Positions 18,967-27,052 of a stretch of DNA of 28,417 nucleotides are shown here, in pieces (the first letter of the stretch is position 1; each line of letters starts with the position of its first letter). The position numbers and the translations under genes were made by a program. Source of the DNA: Mikrocytos mackini (lineage: Eukaryota > Endomyxa > Ascetosporea > Mikrocytida > Mikrocytiidae); contig JASNJN010000214.1 of NCBI GenBank assembly GCA_030180075.1, positions 1 through 28,417 on the forward strand, given 5' to 3'. A model generated the notes under the pieces. That model ran no database searches. It saw only the letters and a program-made list of their open reading frames with translations, and was not told where the DNA came from.

Positions 18967-20574
18967 ATGAGAACAAGCTGGCTAATCAATAACAAAAGCG
19001 CTTCTACAATAAAGCAGGTACTAATAAATCTCAACACTAGTTACTTAGGGATCTTGCTAACCGTATTAGCCATCACATCGATTTCAATTTCCAACTTCCT
19101 TAATTTCCTTGCTGTACAGATAGACATGGACATTGACAAACAAAAGAGTGTTAACTTAGCCTACGAAGTACTCAACACATTCTTCATCTACAAAGTAGCA
19201 TTCTACATCTTTATACAATTCAGATACATGCTATCTTCTCCCATTCTTGAAACTTTCAAAGTAACAATTTCACAGAAGCTTTACACGAACTTTATTTTAA
19301 CAAATGAAAGCGCCAACTTCGGAAAGATACAAGTTTTAATAGAGAACACAACGTCAGGAATGTCTAGAATAGCGGATATATTATTCTTTGACATTCTAAA
19401 CTACTCAGTTTCTTCTATACTTTCTTTTAAAACAATAAATAGCCTTTTTGGAGCAAAGTATAACGCGCTTATATTCATGATGATTACAATACTGTTAATT
19501 TTGGAATATACAATTGTTAAACTTTCTACTATACTAAAAGACAAAATGATAAAAGCAGCTTATAAGTTAAATCAACAACTAAGAGAGACAGACCACAACA
19601 TGGACGTTATTAGAGCGCACCGTTTAATTACAAGAGAGTCTACGAAATACACAACTTCTCTTCTACAGTACAGAAAAGCTAAAATATGGTATGATGTTGC
19701 ATCGGCAGCGGAAGGATCGATCTTTCCTATAGTATTCACATGTTTTAGATTCTTTATAGTTTATTTGTTCTTACAATCCGACTTAGATTTAGAAGCAAAA
19801 AATAAAGATATCAGATATTTGGGAGTTCTTATGAATTTCATTTATGACAACTTAAGATCTTTCACTTTGCTTTACACGAACTTTAAAGTAAATGTTGTTC
19901 AATGTGAAGATGGAGTAAAGTTACTCAACAAGGCTAACAACGCCAATAAAATTAAACAATTCATTGATGGAGAAGAGTGTAGATCAGAATTCAATCGAAT
20001 TGATATTCAAGGTTTAAAAGTATACAAACAAGGGTTTGAAAAAGTATATGGGCATCTAAAAGTTAACAAAGGAGATAAAATGGCTATTATAGGCGCAAAT
20101 GGAACTGGTAAAACTACGTTTATTAAAGAATTATTCAAACTTAAGAACCATCAAGGAATATTAGTATTAGATTTAGAAAAGAATGGTCACTGCAGAGGTA
20201 TAGTTGGAAGAAATGTAAAGATGGCATATGTACCTCAAAAAATACAACTATTTAAAGATACATTGATGGGGAATATTGAAGGCGGATACAACGAGCAGTT
20301 AGCATCACTTTATAAATACTTCAGATCAATAGACGGGGACATTGGTGACTTTGGAGAAAGACTTTCGAAAGGTAAACAACAATTACTACAAATTATAAGA
20401 GCATTGTCGAGAGATAGTGATATAATTTTGATGGATGAACCTTTAGTATTTCTAGATAATGAAATTAAGAAGATGGTTATGGATTGCATATTTAACTCAG
20501 AAAAAACCATGATTATTTGCACACATAACAAAGAACTAATTGAAAGGTGTATACAGACTTATGAATTAAAATAA
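18967..20574 (+). CDS. ABCB/Atm1-like half ABC transporter (535 aa)
   Basis: A membrane half followed by one nucleotide-binding domain. The ATG at 18967 is preferred; a GTG 12 codons upstream is in frame but less likely. Hydrophobic segments include YLGILLTVLAITSISIS, ALIFMMITILLILEYTIV and FFIVYLFLQS. Numbered from that ATG: Walker A GANGTGKTT at about 376-384; Q-loop YVPQK; signature LSKGKQQ at about 466, where the usual second Gly is Lys; Walker B IILMDEP at about 486-492; H-loop THN near 520. The domain order and length fit half transporters of the Atm1/ABCB7 type. In microsporidia these include the mitosomal exporter for iron-sulfur cluster assembly, but several paralogues exist, so substrate and location are inferred. 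Half transporters act as dimers. Intact, AT-rich, ends in TAA, and converges on the phosducin-like gene 112 bp downstream. Confidence 0.85.
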   Translation: MRTSWLINNKSASTIKQVLINLNTSYLGILLTVLAITSISISNFLNFLAVQIDMDIDKQKSVNLAYEVLNTFFIYKVAFYIFIQFRYMLSSPILETFKVTISQKLYTNFILTNESANFGKIQVLIENTTSGMSRIADILFFDILNYSVSSILSFKTINSLFGAKYNALIFMMITILLILEYTIVKLSTILKDKMIKAAYKLNQQLRETDHNMDVIRAHRLITRESTKYTTSLLQYRKAKIWYDVASAAEGSIFPIVFTCFRFFIVYLFLQSDLDLEAKNKDIRYLGVLMNFIYDNLRSFTLLYTNFKVNVVQCEDGVKLLNKANNANKIKQFIDGEECRSEFNRIDIQGLKVYKQGFEKVYGHLKVNKGDKMAIIGANGTGKTTFIKELFKLKNHQGILVLDLEKNGHCRGIVGRNVKMAYVPQKIQLFKDTLMGNIEGGYNEQLASLYKYFRSIDGDIGDFGERLSKGKQQLLQIIRALSRDSDIILMDEPLVFLDNEIKKMVMDCIFNSEKTMIICTHNKELIERCIQTYELK

Positions 20575-20686
20575 ATAATTATGAGTTTATGTTTTGTAGT
20601 TGTCATTTGTTTTAATGAAATTATTAAAGTGATAAAATTTAGAACAAAATTTCGTTTCTGTTTAATATATCATAACAACTTATACA

Positions 20687-21367
20687 TTATCGTCGCTTTA
20701 TTTGAAACCCTTTGTACATGTTATCTACATCTCCATCTTCAAAAGTATCTTCTTTTTCATCATCTCCATTTATACTATCTTTAAAATTAATACTGAAATT
20801 TGCTCTGAATATATTTTCAACTATTTTTTCATTGATATAATTCCCTCCAAAGCTATCTAAGCCTCCAATTGTGTGTTTACTCTTTCCCTTTTCATAAATC
20901 ATTGTAAAAGGAATATTAGGATCGTTTTTTCTGATTTTCTTTACAAAATCGAATACGTTTCCTTCACAGAATTTTGTGTACGGATATTTCTCGGCTAACT
21001 TTTGCATAGTCTTTCGAAGGAGGTCCGATTTTCGACAGTTTTTTTGAGTTAGAATTAAAATAACATCGTCTTTATTCGATGCTTCGATGATTTCTGTCTT
21101 CATATTCGTGAACAAAACATTGATAAGAGTTCCATAAGAAGGTAGCAAATCGACTTGCTTCTTCATAAGTTCTTCTTTTCTCTTTTTTCGGTATTCTTCC
21201 ATTGAAAATGATGGTTTTGGCTTGGCATAGACATCACCCATAGCACTGGAAATGGATTCTTGTTCTCTTTTGATAGAAGCCTGGTCGGGTGCCTTTTTGA
21301 TTCCCCTCTTTATTAATTCGTCATCAAATTCTGTTTTACCTACCCGGTTGTCTGTAAATGCTTCCAT
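20687..21367 (-). CDS. Phosducin-like protein (thioredoxin fold, 226 aa)
   Basis: ATG at 21367 to TAA at 20687. Near the N-terminus GKTEFDDELIKRGIKK matches the phosducin-like PLP2/PDCL3 signature (T-E-W/F-x-D-x-L-x-x-x-G-I). A basic helix KKRKEELMKKQ follows, then a thioredoxin-like domain (about 85-195) with VILILTQKNCRKSDLL, YPYTKFCEGN and NIPFTMIYEKGK. The C-terminal tail is acidic, as in the family. PLP2-type proteins are cytosolic co-factors of the CCT/TRiC chaperonin that help fold actin and tubulin. At 226 aa the length is close to the family's usual 230-290 aa. The gene is intact. Its start codon lies 33 bp from that of the divergent membrane protein, so the promoters overlap. An AAATTT lies 8 bases upstream of the ATG. 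Confidence 0.85.
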   Translation of the reverse strand: MEAFTDNRVGKTEFDDELIKRGIKKAPDQASIKREQESISSAMGDVYAKPKPSFSMEEYRKKRKEELMKKQVDLLPSYGTLINVLFTNMKTEIIEASNKDDVILILTQKNCRKSDLLRKTMQKLAEKYPYTKFCEGNVFDFVKKIRKNDPNIPFTMIYEKGKSKHTIGGLDSFGGNYINEKIVENIFRANFSINFKDSINGDDEKEDTFEDGDVDNMYKGFQIKRR

Positions 21368-21400
21368 TTATTTTAAAATTTTAATTTTTAAATTTCAAAA
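21368..21400. promoter_or_regulatory. 33-bp bidirectional promoter with AAATTT motifs
   Basis: Only 33 bases, all A/T apart from one C, separate two divergent ATGs. AAATTT occurs at 21390-21395, exactly 5 bases before the plus-strand ATG, and at 21376-21381, 8 bases before the minus-strand ATG. AAATTT again lies exactly 5 bases before the ES1-family start (22415-22420). The recurrence suggests a start-proximal transcription signal of the kind described in microsporidia. Confidence 0.5.
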
Positions 21401-22117
21401 ATGAACAACAATCCACAGGAACTAGAGCAGCCAAAGAAACTCGACCTTGCTCCCGTCACCACTACAGCTACCAAAGAAGATATACTGAATATTTTGGAGA
21501 ATAAAGAAACCACAAAACAGACTGTCAAAATTCCATCCAAGTCTCCTAAAAAGCCAATCGATTTAATAGAAGCTCCAACAACTAAAACAAATAAGAACAA
21601 AACATTAAACCGTGCCATATCAGCATGCATAAATTTAGCGATTCTAATAGGTGTAATTACATGTTTATTTGCTAGTTACATGGTGTTCAGAAACAAATCC
21701 GTCTTCAATCTTCGAAATGGAAACTTTGATTTGTACCATTGCAAATTATCTGCCAGAACAACGCGAACTTTAATGATTCTCTGTCTCTTCCTCGCACTTT
21801 TCTGTAATGTATTCTCCATACTAATCGAATTAAACCTGTTCAAGACTGTGTTTGGAGTTTCTATGGTTATCTTCTTCAAAAGCACACACTTTTACTTCAT
21901 TTTACACGCAGCATTTTTCGTGATTTCTTTGACTTCATTGCTTTCTTTCTTCTTTGGTTGTGGCTATAAGAAAGCTGTGTATTATAGCGCAGGTGTTTGG
22001 ATTCATGTTGGTATAGTTGCGTTGAGTTTGGTAGAAAATGTGAGGATATATATGAAGTATGTAGATATAAAATATGATGATGTGAACACTGAGCTGTTGA
22101 ATGAAGAGTTTTTGTGA
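21401..22117 (+). CDS. Four-helix membrane protein of unknown function (238 aa)
   Basis: ATG at 21401, TGA at 22115. A hydrophilic Lys/Thr/Pro-rich N-terminal tail of about 68 residues (PSKSPKKPIDLIEAPTT) is followed by four hydrophobic segments: SACINLAILIGVITCLFASY, TLMILCLFLALFCNVFSILI, FYFILHAAFFVISLTSLLSF and WIHVGIVALSLVEN. The C-terminus is short and acidic. No signal peptide is present, so it is probably a polytopic membrane protein with the tail in the cytosol. I do not recognise a family; the layout resembles small microsporidian four-span proteins, and only superficially tetraspanins (no CCG motif). It is intact, with codon use like its neighbours, and shares a 33-bp promoter with the phosducin-like gene. 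Confidence 0.75.
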   Translation: MNNNPQELEQPKKLDLAPVTTTATKEDILNILENKETTKQTVKIPSKSPKKPIDLIEAPTTKTNKNKTLNRAISACINLAILIGVITCLFASYMVFRNKSVFNLRNGNFDLYHCKLSARTTRTLMILCLFLALFCNVFSILIELNLFKTVFGVSMVIFFKSTHFYFILHAAFFVISLTSLLSFFFGCGYKKAVYYSAGVWIHVGIVALSLVENVRIYMKYVDIKYDDVNTELLNEEFL

Positions 22118-22425
22118 TGTAAATAATGAATATTGAAGTTTATAATTATGTATTGTATAAAATTAGCGTCGTAAAATTGATAATAATAAAAGATATCTGG
22201 TTACAAGCTTGTTAGTATTTTAAGAAAATTTTATGGTTGAAAACTTCTTCATTGTAATCTTAGGTTGGGAATTTTGTAAGAAAATACTTTTTCGGAAATT
22301 GTTACTGTAAAGAAACAAATGTATTTATGATGTTAAATCTATGACCAAATTTATTAAAATATATGTATAAACAACACCAAACGAATGAATTAAAAAGTTT
22401 TGTTTTTAAAAATTAAATTTTGAAG
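22118..22425. other. Intergenic spacer upstream of the ES1-family gene
   Basis: AT-rich, 308 bases. The only notable motif is AAATTT at 22415-22420. TATTAAAATATATGTATAA near 22353 is TATA-like. No gene is seen. Confidence 0.4.
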
Positions 22426-23070
22426 ATGACAAAAGACGCTCCAAAGAAAGTTGCAATCATTCTCTCCGGTTGTGGGAGACCTAGTGGTTCTGAAATCCAT
22501 GAAACATGTTCGTTGATCTTTTCATTCAGCAAACTGGGCTTTGATATTTCGTATTTCAGTATAGAAGGGAAAGATCTCGAAAACAACATTGATATTTACC
22601 AAGATTCAAACAAACTCGCCCGTGGGTCCGTTCAAAACATTAAGGACCTTGTGGTCGGGAATATGGACGCGATTGCTTTTCCAGGCGGCCCTGGAGCAGC
22701 CCAACATCTCTGCAACCTTAAATCTCTTATCAAGAACCCCAAATCAAAGTTCAAACTTCACGGCCAAGTTGAGCGAGTCATCAACGAAGGCATGTCCTTG
22801 AAAAAGCCAATGATCTTCGTCTGTATCGCCCCCGTTCTCGTAGCAAACAAGGCCAAAGTAACCTTAGGTCCAATTAAAGACACTTCTATGTTCACCGCAA
22901 TAAAGAAATTCAGCAAAGAATTGCATGAAACTACTTTAGATGAAGTTTACGTCGACAAAGAGAACAGAGTGATTAGTTGCGCTGCTTATATGATAGAAGG
23001 GAAACCAATTCAAATATACAAAAACATAAAGAAAGGAGTAAAAGAAATAAATAAACTGTTGACTTTATAA
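22426..23070 (+). CDS. ES1/ElbB-family protein, DJ-1/PfpI superfamily (214 aa)
   Basis: ATG at 22426 (a TTG two codons upstream is in frame but unlikely), TAA at 23068. It begins KKVAIILSGCGRPSGSEIHE, the ES1/ElbB signature (family: LSGCG-x-x-DGSEIHE) with the conserved Glu. AFPGGPGAAQHLCN matches the family PGG-x-GAA block, and FVCIAPVLVANK holds the nucleophilic Cys of the nucleophile elbow (family CIAP). VDKENRVISCAAYM corresponds to VDxxNKIVTTPAYM. The length (214) fits bacterial ElbB (about 217 aa). Family members are class-I glutamine-amidotransferase-like; glyoxalase activity has been reported for bacterial ElbB, while eukaryotic ES1 is mitochondrial. The precise role here is unknown. 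All key residues are present. There is no clear targeting peptide. The central 250 bases are about half G+C, while both ends match the AT-rich background, which may mean strong codon bias or relatively recent acquisition. Confidence 0.9.
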   Translation: MTKDAPKKVAIILSGCGRPSGSEIHETCSLIFSFSKLGFDISYFSIEGKDLENNIDIYQDSNKLARGSVQNIKDLVVGNMDAIAFPGGPGAAQHLCNLKSLIKNPKSKFKLHGQVERVINEGMSLKKPMIFVCIAPVLVANKAKVTLGPIKDTSMFTAIKKFSKELHETTLDEVYVDKENRVISCAAYMIEGKPIQIYKNIKKGVKEINKLLTL

Positions 23071-23160
23071 ATCCAAAGACAAATTTCCAATTTTGAATAC
23101 AGGTGTTACAATTATATAGAAACAACAAATTAAATACGAAAATAAATTACTAGAAGACAT

Positions 23161-24066
23161 ATGAATAGCATGAAATTACTAATTTTAGCTTTGGTGATTA
23201 CTTTTAATAGCAATGCACAAGTGTTATTGAAACATAGATGTCTTTACAGTATGAATACAAAAAATCCGGAACAAGAAGAAATAACGATGTTTGACTTTGA
23301 TTTTAAATGCAAATCTTTCTTTAACTTTGACAATTACTGTCTTAATTCAGTAACAGTATCCTATTTAACGCCCTTTGGGGGAATGTTTGATTTTACAGAG
23401 TTTTTTCTAAGAAGCAGAAACAAAACAGCGCCCCACAAAAAAGGTTTTAAAACGATTAGCCATATTGTAAAAGAACCATTAAATGTTCAATATTACAAAG
23501 TAGTAAGAAAACCAGAAACCATTGAACTTACAACACAAGAGAGACTCCAGGATGAACTAAGCAACTTGAAATACAACGATAACATACATAAAATTATAAG
23601 CAAATACTCAAAGTTTGAGGTTAGAGTATATTTGCCTAGATTCAAACATTTGCCAATCGATTATCACTTCAATATAGAATCTATAGGAGTTTCTAATAAG
23701 TATGTACTTCTGCAACAATATCCTCACGGCACAAAGGACAAATGTAAATCTTATTCCTACAAACATGATATTAACGATAAATTGCACATAAACTTTAAAG
23801 AGACAATCAAATCCAAGTTGACTTCTTATTCAGAACGAGCAAAATTAAAACATTTTAAAGACATAAACGAATATGTAGACGTGGAGTATAAAAAACATAC
23901 TTCATATGTTTTTATTGTACCAGAAATAATAAAACATGATTACTTTGAATTAACAGGAGTAGACCGGTTTGGGAATTGTTTACAGGAACTCAAAGATACA
24001 AAAGAAACCAGTTATAAAGATGAATTGTGTGATATGTATTTTGGGTTAGAATCGATAACAGTGTAA
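23161..24066 (+). CDS. Secreted six-cysteine protein of unknown function (301 aa)
   Basis: ATG at 23161 (a second, in-frame ATG at 23170 is the alternative), TAA at 24064. The N-terminus MNSMKLLILALVITFNSNA is a clear signal peptide, probably cleaved after SNA. The mature protein has six cysteines (HRC, FKC, NYC, DKC, GNC, ELC), an even number suited to disulfides. It has no further membrane helix, and is Lys-rich with many aromatic residues. I recognise no domain. A secreted protein without known relatives, next to another signal-anchored protein in a parasite, could be a spore-wall, polar-tube or host-exposed protein, but that is inference. Intact and AT-rich. Confidence 0.75.
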   Translation: MNSMKLLILALVITFNSNAQVLLKHRCLYSMNTKNPEQEEITMFDFDFKCKSFFNFDNYCLNSVTVSYLTPFGGMFDFTEFFLRSRNKTAPHKKGFKTISHIVKEPLNVQYYKVVRKPETIELTTQERLQDELSNLKYNDNIHKIISKYSKFEVRVYLPRFKHLPIDYHFNIESIGVSNKYVLLQQYPHGTKDKCKSYSYKHDINDKLHINFKETIKSKLTSYSERAKLKHFKDINEYVDVEYKKHTSYVFIVPEIIKHDYFELTGVDRFGNCLQELKDTKETSYKDELCDMYFGLESITV

Positions 24067-24241
24067 TAATCTTATGATATAAATAAATGTATAAAATTAA
24101 TTTTACAATAAATACTTTATAATTTATTATTAGAACATTTGGATGAAATATAATTCTGGTTAAACACACTAACATAATGAAATCAATTTAAAAATAATTA
24201 TTTTAATCAAACACTGAAATTGTAATTCATTTACTTAGACG
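24067..24241. other. Convergent spacer between two 3' ends
   Basis: 175 AT-rich bases between the stop of the secreted protein and the stop of the minus-strand protein. A 61-codon minus-strand frame across 23990-24175 lacks features and is chance. Confidence 0.4.
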
Positions 24242-25087
24242 TTAAAACCTCCTTTTAAAATTACGTTCACGATATTTCGTATCGCTTGAACCTATTTGTT
24301 TAAGATACTCGTTCTTTTTAAGTGGTGCTGGTAAAGGTAAGTATTCCATGTCAAATGATTTGGCGAATAAATCATTATTCTTTTGGTTTTCTTTAATTTT
24401 CTTTGGATTAAGTGTTGATTCAAATCTTCCATCCCTAACAATTGCAAACTCTTCGTTGTTCTCTTCCTTGAAATCATTATAATTTCCTAAAATGTTCCAT
24501 TTGTCATCAAATAAGCTAAATATAAAATCTTTGAATTGATAATAGTTTCCGATATGAACTGATGGAAATGCATTCCCATTTAAATGCAATAACCCCTCGC
24601 CGTGGGTAGGCTTAGCTTCTGATTTTAAAGTCTCATATATCAAAACGTTACTTTTAAACCCATTTTTTGATTCCGAACTGCCTTTAGAATTTTTATCTTC
24701 CCATCGTTTTAAAATATCAATAAATTCTAGCTTTGTGTAAAATAAATCTAATGAAGGAGCTACAAAAGGCGAATTGATAGAAACACGATGATCATTGTCT
24801 ATTTTAATCAAATCAAAGTGTATAGGCTCTTCTTGTTCTGTATGTATTTCGTTGCCGAATTTGTCTGAAAAGCCAGTAAAATAACAATCCGATGCTTGTG
24901 TATCCTGTTTGTTTAGATCCTTATAGTTAAAGCCTGGAAATAGATAAATGTGTTTGTCTTTCTGAACAGCGTAGATTCGATAGGGAACAAAATTATTGGC
25001 TATGTGTGTTTCGCCTTGCGATATAACAGGCACAGTAAAGTTGATGTTTTCCAGTGGTGTTGAAAGCTCGTTGTTTATTTCATTCAT
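24242..25087 (-). CDS. Downstream open frame of the TAG-split gene (281 aa from its first ATG)
   Basis: From ATG 25087 to TAA 24242 this could be translated alone, beginning MNEINNELSTPLENINF. It lacks a signal peptide and any recognised domain, and has a basic C-terminus (KYRERNFKRRF). The 80 open, charged codons directly upstream in the same frame argue that it is the C-terminal part of the larger protein rather than a separate gene. Confidence 0.4.
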   Translation of the reverse strand: MNEINNELSTPLENINFTVPVISQGETHIANNFVPYRIYAVQKDKHIYLFPGFNYKDLNKQDTQASDCYFTGFSDKFGNEIHTEQEEPIHFDLIKIDNDHRVSINSPFVAPSLDLFYTKLEFIDILKRWEDKNSKGSSESKNGFKSNVLIYETLKSEAKPTHGEGLLHLNGNAFPSVHIGNYYQFKDFIFSLFDDKWNILGNYNDFKEENNEEFAIVRDGRFESTLNPKKIKENQKNNDLFAKSFDMEYLPLPAPLKKNEYLKQIGSSDTKYRERNFKRRF

Positions 25088-26353
25088 GTTGAATGATTTA
25101 AATTCCTTTTTGTTGTTTGTATTTTTATTAGCTTCTTTTAATTGTTTGTATCTTTGTAATTCTTCGATTTCTTTATTGTATTTAGAAAGTTTATATTCTA
25201 ATTTTGTTTTAATTGAATTTAATACTTTTTCGAATTTATATTTTGCAGATTCGATTTCTTTTATGAAATTAATTTCCCACTCTTTTATTTTATCTTCTTG
25301 ATTTCTATCGAATTGATTGTCTTTGTTCTAATCACACTTTTCGTATATTTTGGTGGTTCTAACTGGAAAATTAAAATCGTCATCAAATCCAAGCAAATTT
25401 TTGTTTATTTCCTGTTTGTATAAAGATTCAACTTCCGAATAAATTTGGTGCGAAAATTTTTCAATCATAGCTTCCTTAAAGGATTCATTGTTTTCAAATA
25501 TTAAGACTCTTTCATTTATTTCTTTATATACTTTTGATAGTTTTTTAAGCAGGTCTTTTTTCTGTGCATCATCAGAATAAGAAACATCAATTTCATCGTG
25601 TTTATAGTTGTACTCTTTATTAAGTGTTTCTGGTATTAAGATAGATGTAATTTCTTCTAGTATGTTGTTGGCCTTGAACAAATCGTTGATAACATCTGTA
25701 TACGTATTTATTACTCTTCTTATTATAGTCGTTTTAAATTCGTATACTTCAGAGTCTCCTGTGTTATTTAAATAGTTTTTAATCGAAGCTAAGTAACTTG
25801 AGTTTCCGTAATTATTACTGCCTTTGAGGAATAAACCCATGCCTTCAATTAAAAGCTCAAAGATCTCGTTTTTGTATGAATTCTCGATATTGTCCTTGAA
25901 TTTATCTTCCATGGTCATATATTTTTCGCTTCTGTCTATATAATCTTTTGGTAATTGTGACAAAAGATTCTTCTTTATAGCGAGGTTTACCAGATTGTAC
26001 TTTTGGTTCTGTCGTGCGGTGAGCCTATACAACTCAGTGGCGTGCCTGTATATGGTGTGCTCTGTGTCAAAAAGACGGCTAAGAGTGTCCCGCGACACAA
26101 ATGGATGTGTAGAATTTTCTGGTATGTTTATCGTTGTTGTCTCTAAATTTTTGACAAAACGAGATGGAATTTTATTGCTTTTGAACACTCGTAAAGACAT
26201 GTTGATGAAGTATAATGAATTTCTATCGCTGTTGTTGTACATTAAATTCAAACAAACGAAATTCGCAGCGTGGCGATTAGTTGTGGCTATAAATGATGTG
26301 TACAATAACACTATGCCGATAATGACGGTATTTTTCGATCTAATTGTCTTCAT
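24242..26353 (-). CDS. Large signal-anchored protein, one in-frame TAG (704-codon frame)
   Basis: ATG at 26353 begins MKTIRSKNTVIIGIVLLYTS, a short basic end and one hydrophobic segment (signal peptide or anchor). An in-frame extension to TTG at 26401 adds 16 residues but puts the hydrophobic segment further in. 341 codons lead to TAG at 25328-25330. The same frame then stays open for 80 codons without ATG, a charged coiled-coil-like stretch (IKEWEINFIKEIESAKYKFE), and for 281 more codons to TAA at 24242. As two genes, the second would start at ATG 25087. Before the TAG the protein is helical and Lys/Glu-rich; after it, more mixed, including FGNEIHTEQEEPIHFDL. No family recognised. The whole reads as one gene with a nonsense codon, readthrough site or sequence error. 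Ordinary cell-like AT-rich codon use. Confidence 0.65.
25328..26353 (-). CDS. Upstream open frame of the TAG-split gene (341 aa)
   Basis: From ATG 26353 to TAG 25328. If the TAG is respected, the product is a signal-anchored helical protein of 341 residues ending RTTKIYEKCD. It contains a hydrophobic segment at about residues 9-23 and, after it, helical charged sequence such as LLKKLSKVYKEINERV. Family unknown. Confidence 0.5.
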   Translation of the reverse strand: MKTIRSKNTVIIGIVLLYTSFIATTNRHAANFVCLNLMYNNSDRNSLYFINMSLRVFKSNKIPSRFVKNLETTTINIPENSTHPFVSRDTLSRLFDTEHTIYRHATELYRLTARQNQKYNLVNLAIKKNLLSQLPKDYIDRSEKYMTMEDKFKDNIENSYKNEIFELLIEGMGLFLKGSNNYGNSSYLASIKNYLNNTGDSEVYEFKTTIIRRVINTYTDVINDLFKANNILEEITSILIPETLNKEYNYKHDEIDVSYSDDAQKKDLLKKLSKVYKEINERVLIFENNESFKEAMIEKFSHQIYSEVESLYKQEINKNLLGFDDDFNFPVRTTKIYEKCD

Positions 26354-26401
26354 TGCTTTATTTAAGTTTTTATCAGTTTTGAATTTTTTAAGTTTTAACA
26401 A

Positions 26402-26665
26402 AAAATGATTTTCATATTCTTGTGGAATTTTTAAGTTTTATAAACGCTATTAGAACATTTTAATATAGAAATCGTGGGTTAAACAGGAAATAACACGTGT
26501 TTTAACGATTCGACCTCATGGTGACTGTTTTGTATAAAATAAGCGAAATTTTCATAAACAAAAGATACTTGCACGTGAGTTGTTTCAAGATGACGAATTG
26601 TCTATGTAATAGAGTTGTTATATTTTATGTTTGGTTTTTATAAAAGTTATTTTTAGTTAACCTTT
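26402..26665. other. AT-rich region between the gene island and the gypsy fragment
   Basis: No gene is seen. It must hold the promoter of the minus-strand signal-anchored protein. If the polypurine tract at 26673-26681 is real, most of this region would be the 3' LTR of the gypsy element (minus strand), but its end and a target duplication cannot be placed. Confidence 0.35.
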
Positions 26666-26681
26666 CTTTACATCCCCCATT
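26666..26681 (-). other. Possible polypurine tract and LTR start
   Basis: On the minus strand AATGGGGGA (26681-26673) is followed immediately by TGTAAAG (26672-26666). A purine run followed by TG is the usual boundary between the internal region and the 3' LTR, and it lies just after the integrase end, as expected. No second LTR is in the window to confirm it. Confidence 0.3.
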
Positions 26682-26692
26682 AAAAGCTATCC

Positions 26693-27052
26693 GGGGACCC
26701 AATATATGCGACTTATTGCCCAGGATTCCCCTTGTTTTGTCTTCACAGAAGTCCTTCATATGTCAACCACTCTCATTGGTCTACTATATCGGCCATCAAT
26801 TTTTTTAATTCGGATCCAGTCCCCTATTTTTATCGGCCTTTCCTGGACTGCTCCTCTTCTGTCAAAATTCCTTTTCATTCTCATTTGGTTTCTTTCCACT
26901 CTATCCCTATTTATGTTCCCTCCCCTTTCACATGCTCTATTAGGAGCCAAGTGGCTTAGCGGAGTACGCATTTTGCGACCAAATAGGGCTTCTTGTGAGG
27001 ATATTCCCGTTAACACATGGGGAGTTCCTCGGTGACTCATCAATAGTTTCAA
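26693..27052 (-). pseudogene. Gypsy integrase, C-terminal part
   Basis: Includes HRGTPHVLTGISSQEALFGR, the conserved block after the catalytic Glu (family: T-x-H-x-x-T-G/x-S-P-x-x-L-x-F/Y-G-R). KIGDWIRIKK follows, the GD-x-V/I strand of the C-terminal domain. The frame stops at 26756; a neighbouring frame reads KTKQGESWAISRIYWVPG to about 26693. The coding sense between this piece and the core is interrupted by stops. Confidence 0.65.

Noticed and set aside
5942-25330. TAG might be reassigned or generally read through, since three in-frame TAGs interrupt genes (5942, 15604, 25328).
   Set aside because: Two of the three are in mobile elements that also have frameshifts and other stops, and the LINE one sits where the family has Trp, one transition away. 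No cellular gene apart from the split one depends on reading TAG as sense.
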